64,000 nucleotides of DNA from Blastocystis hominis. Its lineage: Eukaryota > Sar > Bigyra > Opalinata > Blastocystidae. This document shows, piece by piece, positions 49,491 through 61,644 of the stretch. Each line of letters opens with the position of its first letter. Position 1 is the stretch's first letter. Under the pieces are notes generated by a model, which did not search any database, was not told the DNA's origin, and saw only the letters and a list, made by a program, of their open reading frames with translations. The position numbers and the translations under genes were made by a program. The stretch is from the NCBI RefSeq assembly GCF_000151665.1, contig NW_013171832.1:1-64000 (forward strand). Reading direction: 5' to 3'.

Positions 49491-50610
49491 TTAAGCGGAC
49501 ACATCAAAGTCCATGATGACATCGTCGAGCGCGAGGTTCTGTCCGGGCTTGAAGTAGACCTTCTTGACGACGCAGGCCTTCTGCGCGTAGAGCTCGTTCT
49601 GCATCTTCATGGCCTCGACGACGGCGAGAGGCTGTCCAGCCTCGACGCGATCGCCCTCCTTGACGTGGACCTTGACGAGGGATCCGGCCATGGGGGAGGC
49701 GAGGAACTTGCTGGTGTCGGGCTGCACCTTGGGGATCATGAACTTGCTCAGCTCCTGGGCGCGCGCGCTGCGGAGCACCACGTCGAAGTTTCCTCCGCAG
49801 TACTGCATGCTGTATCCCTCGGTGGTGGGCTCGAAGTACTGCACCTTCACGTCCACGCCGTCCACCTTCGCGCTCACGATCGGACGGTCGCTCTCCAGAC
49901 CCGCGTCCTCCACCTTCACCTTCTTTCCGTCGATCTCCAGCGTCATCGCCTCGCCCTCGAACTCCATGTGCACCTTGTACTCCTTCTCGCCCACCGTCGC
50001 CACCAGGTCCTTCTCACACACCGGCTCGTACGACTCCATCTGCTGGTCGTTCGTCGCCTCCTTCGCCAGACGCTCCTGGTGCACCGCGATCGTCGCCGCG
50101 ATCAGCTGCTCCGCCTCCGTCTCCGTCAGGTGCGAGCCCGTCCAGCCGTCGGGGTACTCCTCCTTGATGAAGTTCGTCGTGATCTTCCCCGAGCCGAAGC
50201 GCTTCGACCGGATCACGTCCTGCAGGAACGCAGAGTTGTGGTTCAGGCCGCGGATGATGTACGTGTTCAGCGCCTCGTCCATGCGCTTGATCGCCGTCGC
50301 GCGGTCGTCGCCCCACGTCACCAGCTTGCAGATCATCGGGTCGTAGTACATCGAGATCTGCGATCCGTCCAGGATGCCCGAATCGCATCGCACGAACTCG
50401 CCGCGCGGCTCGATGTACTTCGTCAGCAGACCCAGCGACGGCAGGAAGTTCCGGCGCGGGTCCTCCGCGTACACGCGCGCCTCGATCGCGTGCGCGTACC
50501 GCTTCAGCGGCCAGTTGATCAGACGGTCCGGCAGCTTGCGGCCCGCGGCGATCCAGAACATCTGCTCCACGATATCCTCGCGCGTCACCATCTCCGTGAT
50601 CGGGTGCTCC

Positions 50611-50645
<35 letters not shown>

Positions 50646-51634
50646 GTTCTTGTGCTTGTCGCACAGGAACTCCACCGTTCCCGCGGAGCAGTAGTTCACC
50701 GCCTTCGCCATCATGCACGCCTGCTTGCCCATCGCCGTGCGCGTCTCCTCGTCCAGCAGCACCGACGGAGACTCCTCGATCACCTTCTGGTTGCGACGCT
50801 GGATCGAGCACTCGCGCTCGGGGAACGCGCAGTAGTTACCGAACTTGTCGCCCAGCACCTGGATCTCGATGTGGCGCGGCTCCTCGATGTACTTCTCGAT
50901 GAACATGCGGTCATCGCCGAACGCAGACTTCGCCTCCTGCTTCGACAGGTGGAATCCAGACAGCGCCTCCTTGTCGTTCCAAGCGATACGCATTCCCTTG
51001 CCACCGCCTCCAGCCGACGCCTTGATCATCACAGGGTAACCAATGTCGTTCGCAATGCGCAGAACCTCCTCGTCCGAGTTGATTTCGCCGTTGAAACCAG
51101 GAATCGTGTTCACCTTCGCCTTCACGGCCAGGATCTTCGAACCGATCTTATCTCCCATCGCCTCAATCGCATATTTGCCAGGACCGCACCAGATAATTCC
51201 CTCCTTCTCCAGAGTCTCCGCGAAACGCCAGTTCTCAGAAAGGAAACCATAACCAGGGTGCACAGCGTCAGCTCCAGTCTTACGGCAAGCCTCAACGATC
51301 TTATCAGCCACCAAGTAACTCTGGGCAGACGGAGAAGGACCAATGTAAACAGCCTCATCAGCCATCTTCACGTGCTTGGCGTTGCGATCAGCGTCCGAGT
51401 ACACAGCCACCGTCTTGATACCCATGCGCTTAGCGGTCTTGAACACACGGCAAGCAATCTCTCCACGGTTAGCTACCAGGATCTTCTTGAACGGAAGCTC
51501 GCCTACGCACTCACTCCACCTCAAAATTCCCTACCTTCAGTCGCAAAACTTCTGGCAAGTTTAGAAACCTAGACTCTCACAAAACGTCACCAAACCCCTA
51601 CACCACGAATTCCAGAGAAGGAACGTCCGAACAT
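49491..51634 (-). CDS. pccA: propionyl-CoA carboxylase alpha chain (biotin carboxylase + biotin carrier), organelle-targeted
   Basis: Carboxylates its own biotin with ATP and bicarbonate and hands the carboxyl to PccB. Order: biotin carboxylase N-domain ('ILVANRGEIACRVFKTAKRM'), ATP-grasp ('KASAGGGGKGMRI', 'EKYIEEPRHIEIQVLGDKFG', 'FPERECSIQRRNQKVIEE', 'FLEMNTRLQVEHP'), the PCC-type beta-barrel linker, and the biotinyl domain ending with 'VVEAMKMQNEL', whose lysine takes biotin. Two introns of 33 and 32 nt (51569-51601, 51503-51534) build a leader, 'MFGRSFSGIRGVSKLARSFA', that looks like a mitochondrial presequence. About 690 residues, near the family norm. Poly(A) octamer at 49390-49397. The 715-codon open frame on the other strand is a codon-bias shadow. 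Confidence 0.95.
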
Positions 51635-52176
51635 TTTGTTCTCTACCTTGAACGAAATGAATCTCTGAGTTTATTCACCAACTGGAGAAATAGGGAATCA
51701 TTTGGGCGTTTCATCGCTTTCCACCATTCTCAATTTACACTATTCGCCATTCCAACAAACACCAATTATTAGTTATCGCACAGCTCTACTTGATTTCTGT
51801 TTGGATAATATGTTACAAAACAGCCTTCGCTGAAAGTCCCGGGAAACACGACTTTACAACCACTCTCTTCAATAATGGATTGCTCGGAGGATGTTGAAAG
51901 AAGTAACTAGGGTGAAATCGAAGCAAATAAGAGAAAAAAATGGGTGGGGTAGTAAAATACTAAAGCATTGTTGAGAATGGGTAACAAACAGTTGCGTTAA
52001 CGTAGGAATGCCTTTATCAAAGTATTGCAACAAGTTGAGTTCACAAAGCAGTTACGAATTGATTTTGTAATACAAATAAATAAATAAATTATCATTTTCT
52101 ATTCTATTCTCTGGTATTCTGATGCTTTTTCGATTGTACTGGTACTGATAATCATATTCGTTTGATTGAAATCAGT
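51635..52176. other. intergenic stretch upstream of tRNA-Tyr
   Basis: Promoter of the PccA gene on the right-hand side; AT-rich toward the tRNA. No gene recognised. Confidence 0.4.
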
Positions 52177-52265
52177 CCGAGCTTAGCTCAGTTGGTAGAG
52201 CGTTAGACTGTAGTGGCTGCTTCGCAGCAATCTAAGGGTCGCTGGTTCGATTCCGGCAGCTCGGA
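52177..52265 (+). tRNA. tRNA-Tyr (GTA) with a 16-nt intron
   Basis: Acceptor stem CCGAGCT/AGCTCGG with discriminator A, D-loop TAGCTCAGTTGGTAGAGC, anticodon stem TTAGA/TCTAA, anticodon GTA at 52210-52212, TpsiC arm GCTGGTTCGATTCCGGC. An intron at 52214-52229, one base 3' of the anticodon (the canonical position), forms a small hairpin GCTGC-TTC-GCAGC. Without it the tRNA is 73 nt. C1-G72 with A73 is the eukaryotic tRNA-Tyr identity set. Confidence 0.95.
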
Positions 52266-52484
52266 TATTTTTCTCTTTTTATGATTTTTCTCTTACTATT
52301 ATTCCAATTTCTTTTCTTCTTATTACTTTTTTTTCTATCACTCTTTTCTGTCACACTGTTCCTACATTACTAGTGTCAAAACAAACACATCACATCTTTA
52401 CTACTTTATCGAACACGTTTTGAATGATCGTTTGAATCTCCTGTTCTGTATGATTCAATCTACACTATTATCAACTTCCTATCA

Positions 52485-54645
52485 CTACGGCAAAATAGGT
52501 GTAGAACAGGAATACTGCGTCGTAGAGCCGTACATCATCGGATAGCTTTGGCTCCCTCCCAAAATCGGCTGGGACGCCGAAAAGTTCTGTGCTGGTTGGT
52601 AACTCCTCCCTCCCTCCATTCGTTGCGCTTTCAAAGTTTCGATTTCCCTTTCTTTCTGCATCAGTTCGGTTTCTGCTTTTTGTTGTTTTGCGTTTGCTTG
52701 GTCGCGCTCATTTTCCACTTGCATCATTTCTTGCAGCAAGAGCGAATGTTTTTCCTTCATTTCGCTCAGCTGCTTCTCCGTTTCCTGAATTCGCCTCAAA
52801 AGCAGCACCACATCATCTTTCGTCCATTGCGGCGGTCGTAGCGCGCTCTGGAAGCCAAACCCCAGTTCTCTCTGAACCCTCGCCATGATTTCATTCATCT
52901 GTCCGGCTCGGAGATTGTACTGGTCCGCTCGGCTCTCCATCACGCTCTGCAGCGACCCCAGCAGCGCATAGCAGTCATCCAGCAGCTCTTTCAGCTGTCT
53001 CTCGCGCTCTCGCAGACTCAGAATCTCCGACGTCCCCATCGCTCCAAACCCGGACGCGCTTCCCGCCTTGCTTCCCTGTGAAATCGCCGCGTTTTTCTGC
53101 GTCTCCAACGCCACGCAGCGCTGCTGCGCGTCGTTCAGCGCCTTGACGACCAAGTCGAGGATCTGCACCATGTCGCTAATGCGCGTGGCCACCAAATCTT
53201 CCTGCCGCTTGCAGTGCGACGTGAGCTTTTCGATTGGCTAGCGATCACCGCGCTGTTTGGTCCTCACCATGCGATTCAACTCGTTCGGATCGATCGCCAC
53301 GTTCTCGTCTTCGCTCCCGATCGCCAGCTGCGCCGCCGCCGCGCCGCGATTCATCGCGCTGTTCAGCTGATCGACCCACGCCACGCTGTTCTGCACGAAC
53401 TCGCGGAGGAAGTCGCGCAGCGAGAGCTCGTCGACGGAGGCCAGGCGGTAGAACGAGGTCTGCGACGGCGATCTACCAGCGATGAGCCAGCAAAAAGAGA
53501 GAGAAAGTACTTCTTCCAGGAATCGAAAGGACGCGCGTTTTGCTGCCGGACCGCTTCTCTCTAGAGTGGAAATGGGGAAACGGGGAAACGGGGACGTCTT
53601 GGAGGCAGGAGGCGTTGAATTGTTTGGTGATGGTGTCGATTTGGGTGTGGATTTGGCGCAGCTGATCGTCGGGAGATGCGAAAGAGGAGCGTCCGAAGAC
53701 CAACGCGAAGAGTTGGGAGATGGCGTGGAGATCGACCGATTGCTGCGAGTGAGGCGGTCGGTGGAGTGGATACTGGAGAGTTGAGAGGAGGGTTTGAGGA
53801 GATGGACGCGTTGGAAGCAGAGGGAAACACGCGAGCGAGCAGGGCGTTGAACACGCTTTCGATGTTTTCGAACATGCAGACAACGCTGCTGCGGATCTCG
53901 GCGACGTCGGAGGAAGCCGATTTCCACTCGGGAATGGTCTGGCAGATCGAGGAGAGCATGCGATCGCCGATGGATTTGCACTCGTCCAGAATTTTGTTTA
54001 GTCGATCGAGATCGCTTTGTTTCTATTTGGAGAAGATGAAATCGATGCTACATCCAGAGAATAGGGAGATCGGTAGGAAGAGTAGTTTCTGGAATACTGG
54101 TTTCCCTGCTCATAACGGCGAATTTGATCGTTTTTGGCTGCTAATTCGTTTTGGAGAGACTCGATCTTGTTTTTGAGATTGTTCACTTCCCAAGAAGAAG
54201 AAGAAGAAGAAGAACCGTAGTTTTGAGATCTCCAAGTGGTGTTATCATACTGTTTTGTTAGAAGAAGCAAAGACGACTACTGTTTTATCCTGGAGTATTT
54301 TTCGTAAATCTGCAATTTCTGAATCTCTAGCATTTAAATCTGCTTCTAATTTATGAATCCTGCTCTTCAAATCGATGTTTCCCATAATCAGGTTATTATT
54401 CATCATTCTACTACTAATTTTGATTCTACATTATTACTTTCCTGTACTAACATCATTTAACATCTTCTCTAGGTCATTCACTCTCTGTTGCAGTAAACTA
54501 TTCTCTGATCGCAGTCTCTGCAATTCCCTATCCTACATATCAAAATATTCCGCACTTCTACCTGCATCGTGTCAATGGTGGTCGCTCTCGTTCCCATATC
54601 CCTAGGTTGCGAATAGTACAAGCCAGAAGACTTGGAATAGTCCAT
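52485..54645 (-). CDS. large coiled-coil protein of unknown function
   Basis: At least nine exons with GT-AG introns of 29-38 nt give one frame from ATG 54645 ('MDYSKSSGLYYSQPRDMG') to the stop at 52485. The text is rich in heptads: 'LQRLRSENSLLQQRVNDLEK', 'NLKNKIESLQNELAAKNDQI', 'DRLNKILDECKSIGDRML', 'QLRQIHTQIDTITKQF', and near the C-terminus 'RRIQETEKQLSEMKEKHSLL'. The C-tail is Q/S/Y/P-rich ('SYQPAQNFSASQPILGG'). A centrosomal, basal-body-like or nucleoporin-like role is possible but nothing identifies it. TGTTTGTT on the minus strand (52387-52380) lies about 100 bp past the stop. Confidence 0.7.
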
Positions 54646-54717
54646 TTCTCCACACCACCAACCAAAAACTGCTTATGTCCAACAAACAACCCATAAGATA
54701 CTAATCATCACACGCTC

Positions 54718-55512
<795 letters not shown>

Positions 55513-55792
55513 ATTACTGTTTGTTTTCTGCCAAATAGGTGTTCAATTTCTGGGGGTAAACAATTCTTTTGTGAGAACTCTGCAGAAGCCTTATCCTTAC
55601 CCCCACCTTAATAATGTCTTTCATTATTGATTTCAAATCAATTATTCATGGATTGGCGGATTGAATTCTAGTGTCGAGATTAATAGAACTTGTGATCTGT
55701 ACAATATGAATGTAGTAATTGTAGTGATACGTTGTTTTGATTTAGATTCGATATCCATCCCTTCATGTTGGCATTTTGTGGAACTATAGTAT

Positions 55793-55864
55793 GGCCTGCT
55801 GGTCTAGTGGTATGATTCTCGCTTAGGGTGCGAGAGGTCACGGGTTCGATTCCCGTGTAGGCCC
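55793..55864 (+). tRNA. tRNA-Pro (AGG)
   Basis: 72 nt. Acceptor stem GGCCTGC/GTAGGCC with one G-T pair and discriminator C, anticodon stem CTCGC/GCGAG, loop TTAGGGT with anticodon AGG at 55825-55827, TpsiC arm CACGGGTTCGATTCCCGTG. A T-run follows as the RNA polymerase III terminator. No intron. Confidence 0.95.
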
Positions 55865-56187
55865 TTTTTACTTTTTCTTTTTTTGATTTTTGGATGGATT
55901 TGAATTGCTCTTATTGTTTGCATTTGTTTTTTGATTTGTATGATAATAATAATGATAAAGATATATTTCGAAGCATGAACTCGAATACTCGTAGGTATCA
56001 TCATTCTATACACATCTCCATACATCTCTTTAACCATTTCTATCTTTTCCATTCACATTTCTCAATCAAACAAAATAAAATAATGAAACTAAAGAATGCA
56101 GAGATGGTTCACACGAAAAGAAGCAGTACTCCATTGCAATATCCATCTTATATATCGGTCTACAATCTTCAATCCAAACCAAATCAC
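55865..56187. other. intergenic stretch after tRNA-Pro
   Basis: AT-rich; no gene recognised. Open frames here on both strands arise from the tRNA or low-complexity sequence. Confidence 0.4.
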
Positions 56188-57901
56188 TTACAACGAAATA
56201 GGACACATCACATCCTCCTCCTCATCATCATCAAAAACATCCTCATCCAGCGAAATCTCCTTCTTCCGCTTTATTTGATAACACACCACATTGAACTCCT
56301 TGCAGATCTCCGAACAAAGAGACAACAACTCCATCTGAAACACTCCATTAAAAAGCTTCGCCAATCGATCCTTCCTTTCATCCCTCCCTTCGATTCCTAC
56401 CAGAGAAACGCCTGGATTGCTCACAATGGAATACAGAATCTTCTTCTTCATCGCAACCCGCGTAGAACTCGACAGGGAGTCTTTCTGGACACACAAGAAA
56501 GCTGATGGCTGGATGATTTGATCGTCCAAACTCACGGACCATCCGAAGATTTCATTGCGATGCACAAAGAAACACTCGAGCTGCGTAAAATAACAGAAAA
56601 TGCGCGATTGGGACAAAAGACTTTGAAGGATTTGATTCAATTGGGATTGGGAAAGCTGCTGATAAATGTGGTGGAGATCAGAATAGAGAATCGCTACGAG
56701 TTAACAACACATAACAGAAAAGAAAAACGAACCTTTCTCGAGAATCGTCTCTTCGACTTGGTCTTGGATGGATTTCTCGGGATGGATCGCTTCCTTTTCG
56801 ATGTGGGGAGGAGAAAGAATCAGCCAGGACGATTCGTCTGGTTCAGTGCTGCTCACGATAATCGAACTTCGATCCGAATCGAGAATCAGCTGTCTCTGTC
56901 CCCGAATCACCAGCAGCAAAATCACAATCACAACACTCAGTCCAAGATTCACGATTTTATTCTCTTCCTTTTCCGACTCTTTCGATTCGCTTTGCGGCGA
57001 CGTCAACCGCAAATACGACCCCGAAAGAATATCTTTCTGAAACGAATACTTCGGAATCCCCTGCACATCACCCGCTCCTTCAATCGCTTTGTACCCGAGA
57101 GAAAACCTCCTCGCCCTGCTCGACCAGGCGGATCTGAGCGAATGCCGCCGTGTTCAGCCAGCGATACACGGCATAATCGGGAGGCTCGCTCAGATAATAC
57201 GTGCTGATGCTCCTTCCCGCCGTGCCCGTCAGTTGATATGAGTTCCAAATCACATAAAACGCGAGGCGAAGCTCGTCTTGGCTTCCCAACTGCAGCTCAC
57301 TTTTTTTATCGGCGACTTACAGAGAGAATCAGGCGGAGCTTTTCGATCGTGTCGTCGTTTGCTTGTTTGTTGACGTATAAGCGAAGCAATGAAAGCAGCG
57401 TGTGCGTTACAAACGCGACGCGAAGCGGCGATGTGGCGCCGAGCAGTTGGTTCCATTGCATCTGCGCACTTGTCTGCAAGTTCGGATCGGCAGGCGGGAG
57501 AATCAAAAAGGAGGGATAAAACGAGGGGTAGAGCGTGTCGATAATCACAGAAAGCTGCTGCTGCGTGGCGAGTTTGAACACAGAGAGGGAAGGACCCGCG
57601 TGGGAGAAGAGAGCGGAATACAAGCGATGGGCGTCGGACATGCTCACAATCGGCAAGCGTGCAGTCGGGTTCTCGGTGGACGCGGGAAGCGTGTTGATCA
57701 GCTGCGCGATCAGTTTGTAATTGGGACTGTTCTGACGGATGAAGAGAAGAAGAAGAAAAGCGATACGGAGGAGCAGAACAAGCGATACGTCGCAGGATGA
57801 TTTGGATCGTGCAGAATGAGATGATCAGGCGGCGATGCGCGTTTCAAATTGAGGAACTAGAAAGAATAAAAAAGAAAAAAGAAAATGAAAACGTAAACCA
57901 T
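56188..57901 (-). CDS. hypothetical protein, possibly membrane-anchored
   Basis: The ATG at 57899-57901 is followed at once by a 43-nt intron, then 'FLNLKRASPPDHLILHDPNH', a 35-nt intron, and 'NSPNYKLIAQLINTLPAST'. Further exons give 'WNQLLGATSPLRVAF', 'WNSYQLTGTAGRSISTYYLS', 'WLNTAAFAQIRLVEQGEEVF', a very hydrophobic stretch 'LGLSVVIVILLLVIRG' that may be one membrane helix or partly intronic, 'EKAILYSDLHHIYQQLSQSQ', and an acidic C-terminus ('LDEDVFDDDEEEDV'). No family was recognised. It starts 15 bp after the stop of the upstream TFIIIC-like gene, so the two could also be one longer gene. Confidence 0.5.
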
Positions 57902-57915
57902 GAAGGATTGGATGA

Positions 57916-60694
57916 TTAGCAGCAAGGAAGAAGTGGAATGAAGCAATCTGCATATTCAAACAACTCAAGGAAGCGATGCGTTTCGATTTCTTCGCTGTTG
58001 AGAGACGACACGTCCAGCGGCTCCGTGACGCTCCACACGCTTTTGGCCATTTTCGACTTCCTCGGCGTTCTCCGCTCCTCCGTTTCGTCGTGCAGCCGCT
58101 TCTGCGGGATTTTTTCTTCCGCGGCGATGCGTTCGACAGAATTCCGAGAAGACAAAATGCGCGACAAATCGAACACATACGATTCCTTCGCATGCACACG
58201 ATTGAACAACGCGCGGAACGAGCGAGCGTACGGCGTGAGATTCTACACTGAACGCCACTTTCTGAACCTACCGGCGAAATCAAATCGAGCCGAGCGTGTT
58301 TCGATGTGTCTATCGCAAAGAACTCGCAAAGTTGGCTCACCTTTCAAATCGGAAATCAGCGAGAACATCAAGTTCTTCGCTTCCGGATTGATCACGAGCG
58401 AAAGCACCGTGTTTTTCTCTCCCTGATTGCGGAGATTGAACGCGGTTGCGAGGATGGCGCGGAAGAGCGCGTTCTGCGAAGCAGGATTGGTTAGGCGGAT
58501 CAAATACGCGTTGTCGGTCATGTTTTGAATGCGGAGCGTCCGGGAAACTATGTAGCGATCGCTCGCATCGCGCTGAATGATTTGCAGCTTCTACAACGCT
58601 CACGATTCCGGTCGGTTTCTACATAAAGATTCTCCAAATCGGCGAGCAGCAACGCTCTCCACTGACTCAAAATCCTAGGCGGCGCTTCCTGATTCGGCTC
58701 CAAAAGCAAAGCTTCCTGATCCACAAAGCCATACAAAGCCGCCAATTGCTGCGTTGAAACGCTCCGAAGAAACTGATCGGGCTCCAGCACCATCGCTTCC
58801 TTCTCTTCGTTTTCCTCCGCCTCCAATCCGTTCATCACCAGCAGCAACACCGCGTTCAGTCGCACAATCAGCGGCGTCAGCGGGTCCTTGCACTCGCGAA
58901 GCGAACTGCGCTGCGCGTCCTCCTTCAGCAAGCGCAGCTTTTCCTGCTGCAGCCCGAAATACCGAGAAATCGCCGCCTTGACTTGCGGCGAATCGATCGA
59001 ATACGCCAACTCCGTCACCACCAAAATCTTCTTGAGCGCCGCTCCGTCCTCCGCCATCGGATTGCTCGTCTGGATCTGATACAAATGAAGCAGCTTCTTC
59101 TCCTGCAGAAAGTTCAGCACCGCCATGATCGTCTTGTGGTCCACCAAAAACTCCGTCGAATGCTCGCTAGAGTCAAGGAAAAACCGCGGGAGTACTTGAG
59201 GAGCGTCCGGATTTCCGATGTTAGCATCACGTGGTTTTGTTTTAACTAGCCAATCAGCGCGCTCGTTTCATCCTACAGCGTCGAGGATCAGTTTGCGTCG
59301 CTCGATCTGCAGCGTGGATTCCGTACGCTTCGACGAATCGGATTGGATGGAGGACGCTTTCCGCGTCGTCCCATTTGCCAATTGGAAAAACTTCGTAAAC
59401 CGTCTCCCGCGGTTTTCGATCGAACTGCTCAGAATGTTCTGCGACTCGAGCTGGTACATCCGCCGACTCAGGCGTTTCACGTTCAGTCCGGAAATCGCAG
59501 AAAGTTCCGCGAGGGAAAGCGAAGACTTCGGCGATTGCGAAATTAACTGAAGCAGGTATAAAGTGAGTGAAACACCCGCTGGACGAAGAGTAATCACGCG
59601 TTCATACGAATTAGCGGCTTCCTTGCCGTCGTCGTCGTCATCATCATCAACGGTTTCATCATCATCATCTTCTTCTTCTTCTCTTTCTTTTTCGTTCTGA
59701 TGGTCTTTCAATTCTTTTTGAAGCCGCATTTGGATGTCAAATCTACATTTCAGCTCTGCTTCATCGCCCTTCACAGATGCGAGTCAAACGTCACGTTCGC
59801 TTCGCCGTTCGCCACGCGAATTCCAACGCCGTTTTCGGGAGAAAACGATCCGATGCAGCGCCGAAAGGAGTAAGACGAGCTCAGAGGGATTCGCTTCCAG
59901 CATAAAATGGAGGAAACGGGGGCTTCCGAACCGCGGAACTCCGAAAAATACGAAGAAACCGCGTCTAAATAGGCTTTTTCGATGGCAGAACGCGGCGAGG
60001 CGGCGTGTTTGGGTTTATAATAGGAATGGTAGATTTTGATGCCTTTCGAAATGATTTTATTCTTCTTCCTATGCGTTATCTGGGTTGGGAGGAATCACCC
60101 CAGTCCATAAGACCGATCCTTCACGAGAACGCCTAGCAGAAGGCTGCGCTTTACGTATAAATGAACAGTTTTTAAATCCAGATCGAGCAGCTTGGAGAGT
60201 TGTGGAATGAATATCCCTTCGTGTCGAGTCTCTGCAACTACCTAGAATTTACCCATCTCCATACTCGGAGTACCTCTACGACCGATATGAGCGATGGTAC
60301 GCAATAGTTTATGTCATCTTCCTTCAATCCCAGACAGGAAAAGTGATATTCACGCGAACAACGAATTAGCGTCTTCGAATAGTCCAATTCTTCCAAATTC
60401 AGCTGGTTCTATGCCCTGACTCATTCCCACTTCCACTACTCCATTCGATTCAGCTTCTATGCTAATTTCTGGGTTGTTTCGGAGATGATTCCACGCTACA
60501 TTCTCAATATAGGGACGACATCGTCTACACGCTTCAAACTCTCATTATTGCCTTACTCATCCGGTAACGAAATCCACGAAAAGACTGTGTCCAGTGGTTT
60601 CGCCACATAACAGTGAATCCCTACTTCAAACAGGAAGGAATCGATGATCTCCTATACGTGAATGCTTTTCAACATCGAAAAATACAGGATTCAT
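57916..60694 (-). CDS. TFIIIC B-block-binding subunit (GTF3C1/Tfc3-like)
   Basis: The largest TFIIIC subunit recognises the B box of tRNA genes for RNA polymerase III. Spliced text from 'MNPEIIDSFLFEVGIHCYVA' shows the family's N-terminal order: 'REYHFSCLGLKEDDINY', then a winged-helix B-block domain 'GIFIPQLSKLLDLDLKTVHL' followed by 'YVKRSLLLGVLVKD', 'IEKAYLDAVSSYFSEFRG', an acidic run of D/E near 59640-59700, a second winged helix 'LAELSAISGLNVKRLSRRMY', 'ERRKLILDA', and 'STEFLVDHKTIMAVLNFLQE', the conserved 'DRKTI..L...L'. Introns are 29-34 nt, with one longer near 58260-58340 that is not fully resolved. At about 780 residues it is short for the family. The stop TAA is at 57916-57918. Confidence 0.65.
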
Positions 60695-60783
60695 CAAAAA
60701 TAGGGGAGATTCGAGTTTAATAGAACGATGTTTTTAAATTCAAGAACTACTAAACACTTTGCCTCTACTTTTGTTGTTTTGTA

Positions 60784-61594
60784 ATGAGTTCGTACATCCC
60801 AGAGTCTGTTAGACTCAAGGAGAAACGTGACGCATTGCTAAAAGCCAAGCAGGTTGCTGAAGCTTTGAAGAAGGAGAATGTGTGTTCAATGAAGCGTGGA
60901 TAATACTTAGTCACGCGACCATTACCATACCGAATATGTAAAGCGAGCAGAACGATACATTTTGGAATATCAGCAAGTCGTGGCCTTCGCTCAACTTTAT
61001 TTGTAGAAAGAAAAAGAAGAGATTGAAAGAAATCGGATGGCCCGTAATAAAGGGTTGCTCATCAGTAACAACTCAAATCGGCTAGTATTTGTGATTCGAA
61101 TTCGTGGCATCAACGAAGTCCCTCCAAAGCCAAAGAAAGTTTTGGAGTTATTCCGCTTGCTGCAGGTGAGTTTGCATTTCGCCGCTAATAACCAGATTAA
61201 CAATGGCGTGTTTGTTCGCTTGAATGAGTCAACACGAAAAATGCTGGAAATCATTTCTCCCTATGTTGCTTTTGGCTATCCCTCGGTGAATACCGTCCGC
61301 AACCTCATCTACAAGCGCGGCTTCGCGAGAGTGAACAAACAACGTGTTCCTGTATCAACCAACGAACTGGTCGCCGAGCATCTGAAGCAGTTCGACATCA
61401 TCTGCGTGGAGGACTTGGTTCACGAGATTTATACGGTCGGCGAGCATTTCAAAGAGGCGAACAATTTTCTGTGGCCTTTTAAACTCAATGCACCCACGGG
61501 AGGCTATAAGAACGTGAAGAAGCAGTTTAACGAAGGAGGAGACACGGGAAACAGAGAATACCTCATTAATGGATTAATAGCGAGAATGCTGTAG
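60784..61594 (+). CDS. 60S ribosomal protein L7 (uL30)
   Basis: The start 'MSSYIPESVRLKEKRDALLK' is followed by introns of 31, 30 and 30 nt (the last about 61167-61196, inside 'RLLQ/INNGVFVRLN'). The conserved core is plain: 'FVIRIRGINEVPPKPKKVLE', 'IYKRGFARVNKQR', 'IICVEDLVHEIYTVG', 'FKEANNFLWPFKLNAPTGG', 'EGGDTGNREYLINGLIARML'. A structural protein of the large subunit near the central protuberance and expansion segment ES7. Poly(A) octamer at 61637-61644, 43 bp after the stop TAG. The ORF beyond it (61604-61852) lies antisense to the ELP6-like gene and is not separate. Confidence 0.96.
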
Positions 61595-61636
61595 TGGAAA
61601 ATCGTGTGTAACAACCAAACAAAATGTACCATGTCA

Positions 61637-61644
61637 TGTTTGTT
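61637..61644 (+). terminator. TGTTTGTT poly(A)-site element of RPL7, overlapping a convergent stop codon
   Basis: Exact octamer; its last two bases are part of the stop codon (61643-61645, minus) of the ELP6-like gene. Confidence 0.7.

Noticed and set aside
55804-56052. 82-codon minus-strand frame ending in 'HGNRTRDLSHPKRESYH'
   Set aside because: This is the typical spurious translation of the tRNA-Pro gene on the opposite strand.
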